Below, piece after piece: positions 55,425-63,318 of a stretch of 64,000 bases of DNA. Source of the stretch: Saprospirales bacterium GYS_P2D (GTDB lineage Bacteria > Bacteroidota > Bacteroidia > Chitinophagales > Saprospiraceae). Both the position numbers and the translations under genes were made by a program. Numbering within the stretch: the stretch's first letter is position 1; each line of letters begins with the position of its first letter. The stretch lies in the NCBI GenBank assembly GCA_009833045.1, contig WUUP01000001.1, positions 613,586 through 677,585 on the forward strand. The letters are read 5' to 3'. The notes below the pieces were generated by a model, which had not been told where the DNA came from, did no database searches, and saw only the letters and a list, made by a program, of their open reading frames with translations.

Positions 55425-56424
55425 TCTATTATCCAACATAGAATTCGTCAATCCTGAAGCATTTTTATTGCTTCTACTCGTGCCAGCGTTAGCAGCGTGG
55501 TATTGGCTCAAGCTGAGACATAGACAGACTCAGCTGACAGTGTCGACTACTGCTCCTATAGCCGCCATGAGCACCTGGCGCACTAAGCTCTATCCCTATC
55601 TCCCGATACTAAGGATGCTGTCATTTATTGCTATCGTAGCAGCATTGGCAAGGCCACAGCTCACGCTCAAAGAAGAAGAAATCAAAGCAGAAGGGATCGA
55701 TATCGTCATGGTGATGGATATCTCGAGTAGTATGCTGGCGCAAGACTTTCAGCCGGATCGACTACAGGTCAGTAAGGATGTGGCAAAGCAGTTCGTCGAT
55801 AAGCGAGAGTATGACAGGATTGGATTAGTGGTATTCGCAGGGGAGAGCTTTACGCAATGTCCGCTTACGACGGATCATCGAGTGGTCAAGGATTTCCTCG
55901 ATGGACTACAGTGTGGTCTCCTCGAGGATGGTACCGCCATTGGCATGGGTCTCGCCTCTGCCGTCAATCGTATGAAAGAATCAGAATCCGAGAGTAAAGT
56001 CATCATACTTCTCACGGATGGAGTCAATAATAGCGGATACATCAAGCCAATGACTGCAGCCGAGATCGCTCAGGAGCTCGAGACTAAGGTCTATACCATC
56101 GGTGTAGGTACTCGTGGTATGGCGCTCAGCCCTGTCAGCCGTAGGAGTGATGGACGCTACATCTTTGGCATGGCCAATGTAGAGATCGACGAAAAGTTAC
56201 TCTCCGAGATAGCTGATATGACTGGCGGAAAATACTACCGTGCTACTGATGAGGAGAGCCTGGAGGCGATCTATGCTGAGATTGACCAACTCGAAAAAAC
56301 AGAAATGGAGATCACCAGCTTCAAGCGATATAGCGAGGAGTTTAGGAGGTTTTTGATATTCGGACTGCTACTGCTGGTGGCGGAGATCCTATTGCGACTC
56401 ACCCTATTCAAAACACTACCATAA
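55417..56424 (+). CDS. batA: BatA-type VWA membrane protein
   Basis: A 335-residue inner-membrane protein: two N-terminal membrane segments (about 12-28 and 60-80), a VWA domain with an intact MIDAS (VMDISSSMLAQDF, TGxxFAGESFTQ-type and LLTDGVNN) and a C-terminal membrane segment (about 312-330). BatA and BatB were first linked to aerotolerance in Bacteroides fragilis and bind metal via the MIDAS. It is followed closely by the similar batB gene. Confidence 0.9.
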   Translation: MNSLLSNIEFVNPEAFLLLLLVPALAAWYWLKLRHRQTQLTVSTTAPIAAMSTWRTKLYPYLPILRMLSFIAIVAALARPQLTLKEEEIKAEGIDIVMVMDISSSMLAQDFQPDRLQVSKDVAKQFVDKREYDRIGLVVFAGESFTQCPLTTDHRVVKDFLDGLQCGLLEDGTAIGMGLASAVNRMKESESESKVIILLTDGVNNSGYIKPMTAAEIAQELETKVYTIGVGTRGMALSPVSRRSDGRYIFGMANVEIDEKLLSEIADMTGGKYYRATDEESLEAIYAEIDQLEKTEMEITSFKRYSEEFRRFLIFGLLLLVAEILLRLTLFKTLP

Positions 56425-56436
56425 TCAGAGAGCGAG

Positions 56437-57456
56437 ATGTTTAGATTTGAGTACGTAGAATATCTGTGGATGCTGTGGATCATACCGATCCTCGCCGGAC
56501 TGTATGTAGCCTATTGGTACTGGCGTCAGCGGCAGCTCGGAGCACTGGGTAGTCAATCCCTCTTATCACGGCTCATCCCTGGATGGGCGAAGAATAGGCA
56601 GCATATCAAAATTGCTTTACTCATACTGGGTCTCGCATTTTTTTTGATCGGATATGCTAATCCGCAGTGGGGCAATAAAAAAGCCAAAGTAAAAGCTAAG
56701 AGCTCTGATGTATTCATCGCACTGGATATCTCGCAGAGCATGATGGCCGAAGATATCAGCCCCAATCGCCTCGAGCGATCTAAGCGACTCCTGCAAAATA
56801 TCGTCCGATCTCTCAAGGGTAACCGTATCGGTATCATCTTCTTCGCCGGAAATGCTTATCTGCAGATGCCACTGTCAAACGACTATAGCGCTGCAGAGCT
56901 ATTCATCAATAGTGCGAACACTAATCAAGCTACGACACAAGGTACGGCGATCACCGAGGCCATCGACCTCGCTCTCAGAGCCTATGAACCAGAGAAAAAT
57001 AATCAGCGTGGTCTCATCATCATCACTGATGGTGAGGATCATGATGGCGATGCTATTGCTAAGGCGCAAGAAGCCAAAGAGCAAGGTATGAAAATATTCA
57101 CCATCGGCGTGGGAACATCAGAGGGAGCATTCGTCCCTTATATCGCTCAGGGCAGACAGCAATATAAGCGTGATCAAGACGGCAATCCTGTCAAAAGTAG
57201 CCTTAATACCGCAATGATCGAAGAACTCGCTGAAGCCGGTGGCGGAGAGAGCTACCTCATTGGAGAGGGCAATACGATCATCAATAAACTACAGACCCGG
57301 ATAGAGCAACTCCAGAAAGAAGAAGTGGAGACCAGAGCATTCACCGACTATGCGAGCTACTTCCAGTATTTCTTGATATTGGGACTGCTTTGTATTTTAT
57401 TAGAATTTGTCATCACAGAGCGACGTTCTGTATCTGTTGATTCAACATCATCATAG
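56437..57456 (+). CDS. batB: BatB-type VWA membrane protein
   Basis: A 339-residue paralogue of the preceding protein with the same layout: two N-terminal membrane segments, VWA domain with MIDAS ALDISQSMMAEDI and IITDGEDHDGD, and a C-terminal membrane segment (about 310-328). A basic linker (KKAKVKAKSS) precedes the VWA domain. The 12-base gap upstream and three-base gap downstream show operon membership. Confidence 0.9.
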   Translation: MFRFEYVEYLWMLWIIPILAGLYVAYWYWRQRQLGALGSQSLLSRLIPGWAKNRQHIKIALLILGLAFFLIGYANPQWGNKKAKVKAKSSDVFIALDISQSMMAEDISPNRLERSKRLLQNIVRSLKGNRIGIIFFAGNAYLQMPLSNDYSAAELFINSANTNQATTQGTAITEAIDLALRAYEPEKNNQRGLIIITDGEDHDGDAIAKAQEAKEQGMKIFTIGVGTSEGAFVPYIAQGRQQYKRDQDGNPVKSSLNTAMIEELAEAGGGESYLIGEGNTIINKLQTRIEQLQKEEVETRAFTDYASYFQYFLILGLLCILLEFVITERRSVSVDSTSS

Positions 57457-57459
57457 GCT

Positions 57460-58203
57460 ATGACTACACTACGCATTATCATAGGGATCATAATATTCAG
57501 CTCGACTGGACTATATATACAAGCTCAGAGTGCTCATCGACATCTCAGAGATGGAGATGCGGCCTATCAAAATGAAAACTATCAAGCAGCAGAAGAAAGC
57601 TATCGGAAGGCAAGTGAAAAGAAAGCTTCTGCCAAAGCCAGTCATAATCTGGGCAATGCTGTCTATGAGCAAGAGCGCTATAAAGAGGCCACTCAGCACT
57701 ATCAAGACAGCTATAATAAAGCCAGCACTGACAGTGAGCGAGCGCAGGCTTTATTCAACATGGGAAATGCTCAGCTCCAAAATGGAGAACTGGAACAAGC
57801 TATAGAGTCCTATAAAGGCGCCTCCAGGCTCGCTCCCGAAGATGATGATATCCTGACTAATCTATACATCGCCAAGCTCATGATGCAGCAGCAACAGCAA
57901 CAACAAGAGCAGCAAGAAAATCAAAATCAAGAGAATCAAGATCAGCAGGATCAGCAAAACCAAGATCAACAACAGCAGCAGCAACAGCAGCAAGAGGGGG
58001 AACAGGATCAGCAGCAACAGCAACAACAAAACTCAGAAATAGACAATGAGACCGAGGACCAGCAGTCCACTCCTCAAGAGCAAGAGCTCAGCAAAGAGGA
58101 TGCGATGAAACTCCTCGAAGTCATCGAAAATGAAGAAAAAAACGTCCAAGAAAAGCTCAGAAAAGTCTCTGGCAAGAAAAAGAAACCAGAAAAAGACTGG
58201 TAG
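57460..58203 (+). CDS. batC: BatC-type TPR protein with glutamine-rich region
   Basis: A 247-residue protein with a signal peptide (to about 23), TPR repeats (about 24-140: AAEESYRKASEKKASAKASHNLGNAVYEQ, LFNMGNAQLQNGELEQAIESYKGA) and a strongly glutamine-rich stretch (about 143-190), then a charged tail with EDAMKLLEVIENEEKNVQEKL that is typical of BatC ends. It probably forms a periplasmic partner of the VWA proteins. The Gln-rich part is encoded by CAG/CAA runs and is likely variable in length between strains. Confidence 0.88.
   Translation: MTTLRIIIGIIIFSSTGLYIQAQSAHRHLRDGDAAYQNENYQAAEESYRKASEKKASAKASHNLGNAVYEQERYKEATQHYQDSYNKASTDSERAQALFNMGNAQLQNGELEQAIESYKGASRLAPEDDDILTNLYIAKLMMQQQQQQQEQQENQNQENQDQQDQQNQDQQQQQQQQQEGEQDQQQQQQQNSEIDNETEDQQSTPQEQELSKEDAMKLLEVIENEEKNVQEKLRKVSGKKKKPEKDW
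57886..58029 (+). repeat. CAG/CAA-rich low-complexity coding tract
   Basis: About 48 codons dominated by Gln with interspersed Glu, Asp and Asn in the BatC reading frame. Slippage during replication could change its length in multiples of three. Confidence 0.8.
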
Positions 58204-58266
58204 TGAACGAATCAGCACATCAATCAATTAAAAAAGTATAGTAGTCACTCAAAATCATAGCAATAC

Positions 58267-58767
58267 ATGAAAACGATCTTCATAGCCATCATCTCGAGTG
58301 TAGCACTGCTCACGACGATCAGTGCGCAGGATATCGTATTCAAACAAGAGCTAACCCAAGACACCATCCTGTGGGGTAATATCATACAGCTCAGGTACTC
58401 TGTAGAGAATGTCGCAGGTGATTTTGAGGCACCCAGCTTTGAGGGATTTCATGTGGTGAGTGGGCCAAATGTCTCGAGCTCATTCTCGATGATCAATGGA
58501 CGAGTCAGCCAGTCTGCCAGCTACACCTACTACCTGAGACCTATCTCAGAAGGTATCCATCAGATCGATGCAGCCTACCTTAAGAATGGCGATAGCAGCT
58601 GGAGCACCAGCCCCATAGAAATCGTAGTCCTCCCCAATCCGGAGGGCATCATAGAGAGTCCTCGTGGATTTGGATTTGAGCAGCAGATAGTGGTCCGAGA
58701 TAGCAGCATGACCAAGAAAGATTCGCTACAAGCGAAAATCAAAAAACTAAAAACCGTCAAAATATAA
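58267..58767 (+). CDS. Short BatD-like exported protein (single N-terminal domain)
   Basis: A 166-residue protein with a signal peptide (cleaved near ISAQ). Residues about 22-125 match the first domain of the BatD protein encoded next: QLRYSVENVAGDFEAPSFEGF with SGPNVSSSFSMINGRVSQS, compared with SGPSRSTQMSIINGRRSQK in BatD. It stops after a basic tail (MTKKDSLQAKIKKLKTVK) without a membrane segment. It may be a true accessory subunit or a partial duplicate of batD. Its stop overlaps the batD start (TAATG), so it is translated with it. Confidence 0.8.
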   Translation: MKTIFIAIISSVALLTTISAQDIVFKQELTQDTILWGNIIQLRYSVENVAGDFEAPSFEGFHVVSGPNVSSSFSMINGRVSQSASYTYYLRPISEGIHQIDAAYLKNGDSSWSTSPIEIVVLPNPEGIIESPRGFGFEQQIVVRDSSMTKKDSLQAKIKKLKTVKI

Positions 58768-60512
58768 TGACTCCCTTCATCCGAATTGTCAGTCTATGCC
58801 TCAGCCTTGCTTTATCAATGGGTCTATCGGCTCAGGAGGTGAATTTTTATGCAGAGGCAGATGCTCGTCAGATCGTAGTGGGCAATTATTTTGAGGTGAG
58901 CTTCGTGTTGGAGAATGCACAAGGTGAGTATTTTCAGCCGCCCGAGTTCGAGCCATTTGAACTACTATCGGGCCCGAGTCGGTCGACTCAGATGAGCATC
59001 ATCAATGGCCGTCGGAGCCAAAAAATGACATTCAGCTATGGTCTGACGATCAATGAAGCAGGAAAACATACCCTCGGATCGGCCACTGTCACCGTCAATG
59101 GTAAAACCTACAAAACCGATCCTATCAGCATAGAGGCTCTCCAAGGAAGTCGGCCGACAGCTCAAGGTGCGACCAGCCAAGGTCAAGGAGCAGATGATAC
59201 TGGAGAATTCATCATCGAGGCAGAGCTCAGTCAAGATACAGGATATATTGGGCAACAGATCACGCTCAGGTATGTACTCTACACGACTCAGGATGTGCGA
59301 TCTTACAACTTTCTGAACACACCAAACTTTGATGGATTTTATGCCCAGGAGATCCAAAACTACCGAGGACGACCAGAACGGGTCGTCAAGGATGGGGTGC
59401 AGTATGTCCGCAGAGTGATAAAGGTGATTGCATTGTTCCCACAGCAGAAAGGCACTTTTGAGCTGAGTCCTGCTAATGTCAATCTCGGAGTGGCAACTCG
59501 ACGATCAAGTAGCAGCTTTTTCTTCAACTCAAATCTAAAACCCGTCCGCTTAGCATCTAATGCAGTGGAGCTATATATCACAGACTTGCCAAGAGGTGCT
59601 CCGGCTTCTTTTGCTGGTGCTGTAGGTGATTTCTTCATGGGATCAGCTATAGACAAGCAGAGCATCACTAAGGATGACGCTGTCACGCTTACCTATCAGA
59701 TCAAGGGGGATGGGGATGGCAAAATGCTGAAAGCGCCGGATCAACCTTACTCCGATTTATTCGACATATACGACCCTAATCTACTGGCGGAAGAATCAAA
59801 AGTAGTGGGCGATCGTATCGAGACGACCAAGACCTATGAATACTTACTGCTTCCCAAAAAGGAAGGTAAACTAAGTTTTCGTCCTGAGCTATCTTACTAC
59901 AATGTAGATAGTAACAAGTATGAAACGATACAAGGCCAGCTCTACACCATCAATGTAGCTCCATCTACAGGTCGGCAGACTGCAGATCTCGCTGATCGAG
60001 AAGTCACGCTACCACCTCCCGCTACGAGCACTAAACTTCGCAGTCGTGATAGTTTTTTCTTTCAGTCTGTGCCATACTGGATAGCTAATGGAGCATTAGG
60101 ATTAGGACTGATAGGACTACTGGTCGCTAAACAGGTAAAAACTAAACAAGACAGTATCGACCCCTCTATCAAAAAGCATAATAAGGCTAAGAAATTAGCG
60201 ATAGCAAAATTGGCTACAGCCAAATCTGCATGGACCGCTGGCGACACGAAGGAATTTTACATACAGCTGCGCAAAGGGCTACTCGAGTACCTATCGAGTA
60301 AAACCTATCAAGACTCGGCTCAGATGTCGAAGGACGACATCAAGGCACTCCTCTCTGAAAATGGCCTGAGTGATCTTGAATTCGACATCATGGACATCAT
60401 GACGAAGGGAGAAATGGCGATATATGCAAACATGAGCAGTGGCACAGAAGGCGAAATCTATGATAAAGCGCTAAATCTCATAGAAAAGATAGAGTCAACA
60501 CTCAAAAAATAG
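58767..60512 (+). CDS. batD: BatD family protein
   Basis: A 581-residue protein: signal peptide (to about 23), several Ig-like extracytoplasmic domains (about 25-420) with SGPSRSTQMSIINGRRSQK and GYIGQQITLRYVLYT, one membrane segment (about 437-455) and a cytoplasmic helical tail. The tail contains WTAGDTKEFYIQLRKGLLEYLS, a standard BatD ending. BatD completes the Bat complex with batA, batB and batC. It is the last gene of the operon; asnS follows with its own promoter. Confidence 0.92.
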   Translation: MTPFIRIVSLCLSLALSMGLSAQEVNFYAEADARQIVVGNYFEVSFVLENAQGEYFQPPEFEPFELLSGPSRSTQMSIINGRRSQKMTFSYGLTINEAGKHTLGSATVTVNGKTYKTDPISIEALQGSRPTAQGATSQGQGADDTGEFIIEAELSQDTGYIGQQITLRYVLYTTQDVRSYNFLNTPNFDGFYAQEIQNYRGRPERVVKDGVQYVRRVIKVIALFPQQKGTFELSPANVNLGVATRRSSSSFFFNSNLKPVRLASNAVELYITDLPRGAPASFAGAVGDFFMGSAIDKQSITKDDAVTLTYQIKGDGDGKMLKAPDQPYSDLFDIYDPNLLAEESKVVGDRIETTKTYEYLLLPKKEGKLSFRPELSYYNVDSNKYETIQGQLYTINVAPSTGRQTADLADREVTLPPPATSTKLRSRDSFFFQSVPYWIANGALGLGLIGLLVAKQVKTKQDSIDPSIKKHNKAKKLAIAKLATAKSAWTAGDTKEFYIQLRKGLLEYLSSKTYQDSAQMSKDDIKALLSENGLSDLEFDIMDIMTKGEMAIYANMSSGTEGEIYDKALNLIEKIESTLKK

Positions 60513-60532
60513 GCAAATTCTATCGAGCTGAA

Positions 60533-60540
60533 TATCTTTG
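60533..60540 (+). promoter_or_regulatory. -7 promoter element of asnS
   Basis: TATCTTTG, an exact TAnnTTTG match, lies 21 bases before the asnS ATG. No strong TTTG was found at -33. Confidence 0.55.
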
Positions 60541-60561
60541 CCGCCCAATAAATGACGAGAT

Positions 60562-61995
60562 ATGAAGCGACTCAAAGTGCTCGATGTATTAACCAATCAG
60601 CCAATCGGCGAAGAAGTATTAGTATGTGGATGGATCCGAACATTCAGAAATAATCAGTTCGCTGCGCTGAATGATGGAAGTACCATCAAAACATTACAGC
60701 TCGTAGTCGATAGAGAGACGACTGATGAAGCACTTCTGAAGCGTATCACTACCGGTGCTGCTATCCGAGCAGCCGGTACCATCGTCGAGTCACAGGGGCG
60801 TGGACAAAGCGTCGAGATGCATGTCAGGGATATCAAAGTAGTCGGTGATAGCGATCCTGAGAAGTATCCACTGCAGCCTAAACGTCATAGCTTGGAGTTT
60901 CTCCGTGAGATCGCTCACTTAAGATTTAGGACGAGTACATTTAGTGCGATATTTCGTATCCGTCATGCGGCAGCATTTGCTATCCATGAATTTTTCAATA
61001 AGCGGGGATTCGTATACATCCACTCACCGATCATCACAGGGTCAGATGCTGAGGGAGCAGGAGAGATGTTTCAAGTGACCACACTCGATCTGGACAATGT
61101 CCCAAAAAACGAAGAAGGAAAAGTCGACTTTAAGAAAGACTTCTTTAATAAAGCTACTAATCTGACCGTATCTGGTCAGCTTGAGGCCGAGCTCGGTGCA
61201 TTAGCACTTAGCGACGTCTATACATTTGGCCCGACATTCAGAGCGGAGAATAGTAATACCTCGAGACACTTAGCAGAGTTTTGGATGATTGAGCCAGAGA
61301 TCGCTTTTGCAGATATCCATGACGATATGGATCTCGCAGAAGACATGCTCAAATATGTCATCAAATACGTGATGGACAATTGTGGAGATGACTTAGAGTT
61401 TCTCGAGCAGCGCCTCGTCAATGAGGAGAAACAAAAACCTCAAAACGAGCGCTCACCAATGCCTCTGAGGGAGAAACTGGCTTTCTGTCTGGAGGAAGAC
61501 TACGAACGTCTGACTTACACAGAGGCGATCAATATCCTCATGAACTCCAAGCCAAATAAGAAGAAAAAATTTCAGTTCGTCATCGAAGAATGGGGAGCCG
61601 ATTTACAGTCGGAGCACGAGCGATATTTGGTAGAGAAGCACTTCAAAAAGCCAGTGATCCTCACAGGATATCCTAAAGAGATCAAAGCTTTCTACATGCG
61701 TCTCAATGATGATGACAAGACAGTGGCGGCTATGGATATCTTATTCCCTGGTATCGGGGAAATCGTAGGAGGTTCACAGCGAGAGGAGCGTCTCGATGTC
61801 CTACAGTCACGTATGAAGGACTTTGACATCCCAGAGCATGAGATGGAGTGGTTCCTTGATACTCGTCGCTTTGGTACCTGTCCACATGCGGGATTCGGAT
61901 TAGGATTTGAGCGTTTAGTGATGTTCGTGACAGGCATGACTAATATCCGTGACGTGATCCCATTCCCGAGATTCCCCGGTAGTGCGGAGTTTTAG
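60562..61995 (+). CDS. asnS: Asparaginyl-tRNA synthetase
   Basis: A 477-residue class IIb synthetase. The N-terminal OB-fold anticodon domain (about 1-110) holds [22 protein letters not shown]. Motif 1 is near [19 protein letters not shown], motif 2 in [19 protein letters not shown] and motif 3 in [16 protein letters not shown]. The sequence ends [10 protein letters not shown] as usual. It charges tRNA-Asn directly. Length is typical. Confidence 0.97.
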   Translation: MKRLKVLDVLTNQPIGEEVLVCGWIRTFRNNQFAALNDGSTIKTLQLVVDRETTDEALLKRITTGAAIRAAGTIVESQGRGQSVEMHVRDIKVVGDSDPEKYPLQPKRHSLEFLREIAHLRFRTSTFSAIFRIRHAAAFAIHEFFNKRGFVYIHSPIITGSDAEGAGEMFQVTTLDLDNVPKNEEGKVDFKKDFFNKATNLTVSGQLEAELGALALSDVYTFGPTFRAENSNTSRHLAEFWMIEPEIAFADIHDDMDLAEDMLKYVIKYVMDNCGDDLEFLEQRLVNEEKQKPQNERSPMPLREKLAFCLEEDYERLTYTEAINILMNSKPNKKKKFQFVIEEWGADLQSEHERYLVEKHFKKPVILTGYPKEIKAFYMRLNDDDKTVAAMDILFPGIGEIVGGSQREERLDVLQSRMKDFDIPEHEMEWFLDTRRFGTCPHAGFGLGFERLVMFVTGMTNIRDVIPFPRFPGSAEF

Positions 61996-62038
61996 GAGTA
62001 CACTTAGCAAGTCTATAAGTAAGGTAGAGTGATTAAAC

Positions 62039-62060
62039 GGCGTCCCTGACGGCCCCTTTT
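62039..62060 (+). terminator. Probable terminator of asnS
   Basis: GGCGTC and GACGGCC can form a six-pair stem with a one-base bulge, closed by a three-base loop and followed by CCTTTT. It lies 44 bases after the asnS stop. Confidence 0.45.
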
Positions 62061-62119
62061 AAATCTGATTTGGAACTGTCTTAGGGGAGGATTTCTTCGC
62101 CTGTCATTGACTTACAGCA

Positions 62120-62141
62120 CTATTAATCGTACTTTTAATAG
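62120..62141 (+). promoter_or_regulatory. Palindrome, likely toxin-antitoxin operator
   Basis: CTATTAA and TTAATAG are inverted repeats with an 8-base spacer, centred about 30 bases before the antitoxin start. Type II antitoxins normally repress their own promoter through such palindromes. The spacer and right arm contain TACTTTTA, close to a -7 element. Confidence 0.55.
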
Positions 62142-62160
62142 CACTCTAAAGCACACGATC

Positions 62161-62412
62161 ATGATCACGGCAAATGAACTTAAAACACGTGGCGTAAAAG
62201 CCATCGAAGAACAACTCAAAGAATCCGACCGTACCGGCATCACTGTCCGTGGCAAAGTAAAATATGTCGCTATGACAGTGGAACAGTATGATCGTCTCAG
62301 AGAGGCTGAGATCAGCCTCGCCTATCATGAAGTCATGAAAGAGTATAAGGGTGGGGACTATATAGCAGAAACTGCTGAAGAGCATATCGACAGACTTTGG
62401 CCGGAAGAATAA
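62161..62412 (+). CDS. Phd/YefM-like antitoxin
   Basis: An 83-residue antitoxin. The N-terminal DNA-binding part (ITANELKTRGVKAIEEQL) and VRGKVKYVAMTVEQYDRLREAE are typical of the Phd/YefM group, with a helical C-terminus (AETAEEHIDRLWPEE) that would wrap the toxin. I chose the ATG at 62161 over earlier in-frame starts because those read through the operator palindrome. The toxin gene follows after five bases. Confidence 0.85.
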   Translation: MITANELKTRGVKAIEEQLKESDRTGITVRGKVKYVAMTVEQYDRLREAEISLAYHEVMKEYKGGDYIAETAEEHIDRLWPEE

Positions 62413-62417
62413 ATCCT

Positions 62418-62690
62418 ATGCCAACTATAATTAGTACGAAGCACTATGAAAAGCGTTTCAAAAAATTCAAGAAACAACATCCAGAATTAAGGGATCAATA
62501 TATCAAGACTATCAGACTGATAGGTACTGATCCAGCTCACCCCTCTCTCCGCCTGCACAAACTAAAAGGCGGTCTCTCTGACTTCTACTCCGTATCCATC
62601 AATATGAAATACCGCATCATCCTCGACTTTATCATCCGAGATGATCAGATCATCCTCATCGATATAGGTAGTCACGAAGAGTTATATTAA
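62418..62690 (+). CDS. RelE/ParE-superfamily toxin
   Basis: A 90-residue toxin, probably a ribosome-dependent mRNA endonuclease. The beta-sheet core is seen in LRLHKLKGGLSDFYSVSIN and MKYRIILDF; the final DIGSHEELY matches the IGSHDEVY-type ending of RelE/YafQ toxins. Start ATG at 62418, five bases after the antitoxin stop, is natural; earlier in-frame codons overlap the antitoxin gene. The Phd/RelE-like pairing forms one module. Confidence 0.87.
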   Translation: MPTIISTKHYEKRFKKFKKQHPELRDQYIKTIRLIGTDPAHPSLRLHKLKGGLSDFYSVSINMKYRIILDFIIRDDQIILIDIGSHEELY

Positions 62691-62706
62691 AGAGATATTC
62701 TGAAAT

Positions 62707-63111
62707 TTAGAACGGTAGATCGTCCACCTCAGGAGACCCACCGCTATTTGCATCATTGCTGGTATTTGCGTAAGAGTCATTAGGATTTGGCCAAGATGTA
62801 TCTGCAGGCGGGGCTGATACGGATGCTGTAGGTCCAGCAGTTTGCTCACGAGCAACCTTCCATGCCTTGACATTCGTATACCATCGGCCATTGTATTCAC
62901 GACTTTCGATGTCGATAGACACGATGATCTCGTCGTCCTGCTTGATCGCAAAGGCATCAATATTATTACCCCAGACATCAAAGCATACACTCTTAGGATA
63001 GGTGCCCGGCATCTCTATCACGAATGATTGCTTTCTCCATTGACCATTTCTACCTTCTCCTGTTTGTTCTGGGAGTATCTGAGTGACTCTACCTTTGATT
63101 TCCATCTTCAC
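62707..63111 (-). CDS. DUF3127 protein with SSB-like acidic tail
   Basis: A 134-residue protein. Residues 1-88 are the DUF3127 domain (MEIKGRVTQILPEQTGEGR, FVIEMPGTYPKSVCFDVWG, NGRWYTNVKAWKV), an OB-fold-like domain common in Bacteroidota. After a Pro/Ser/Asn-rich linker it ends in PEVDDLPF. This resembles the conserved acidic C-terminal tip of single-stranded DNA-binding proteins (DDDIPF), which recruits repair enzymes. It could be an SSB-like nucleic-acid-binding protein (inference). It is convergent with the toxin gene, 16 bases away. Confidence 0.82.
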   Translation of the reverse strand: MKMEIKGRVTQILPEQTGEGRNGQWRKQSFVIEMPGTYPKSVCFDVWGNNIDAFAIKQDDEIIVSIDIESREYNGRWYTNVKAWKVAREQTAGPTASVSAPPADTSWPNPNDSYANTSNDANSGGSPEVDDLPF

Positions 63112-63318
63112 ACATATTTAGCTTGCAATAATATAACATTCTTTCATGTATAGAAAAGAAGTGCTCCAAAAACCATAGTCCTATCGCCCAAAATCAACAT
63201 AGCATCAGATACCCCAGTATTTCTCATTCACATCAGAGCGAATAAAATCGTATCTTAAACTGGGATTATTTTGATTTTAGCTGATTGGTACTGAGTCACA
63301 CCAGAAAAACTTAGTACT

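Noticed and set aside
57886-58029. Possible short-repeat array resembling CRISPR or a satellite
   Set aside because: Units are CAG/CAA codons in frame within BatC, with no spacers.
58267-58767. Frameshifted batD split into two genes
   Set aside because: The following batD is complete with its own signal peptide and first domain, so the short gene is a separate copy rather than a broken front half.
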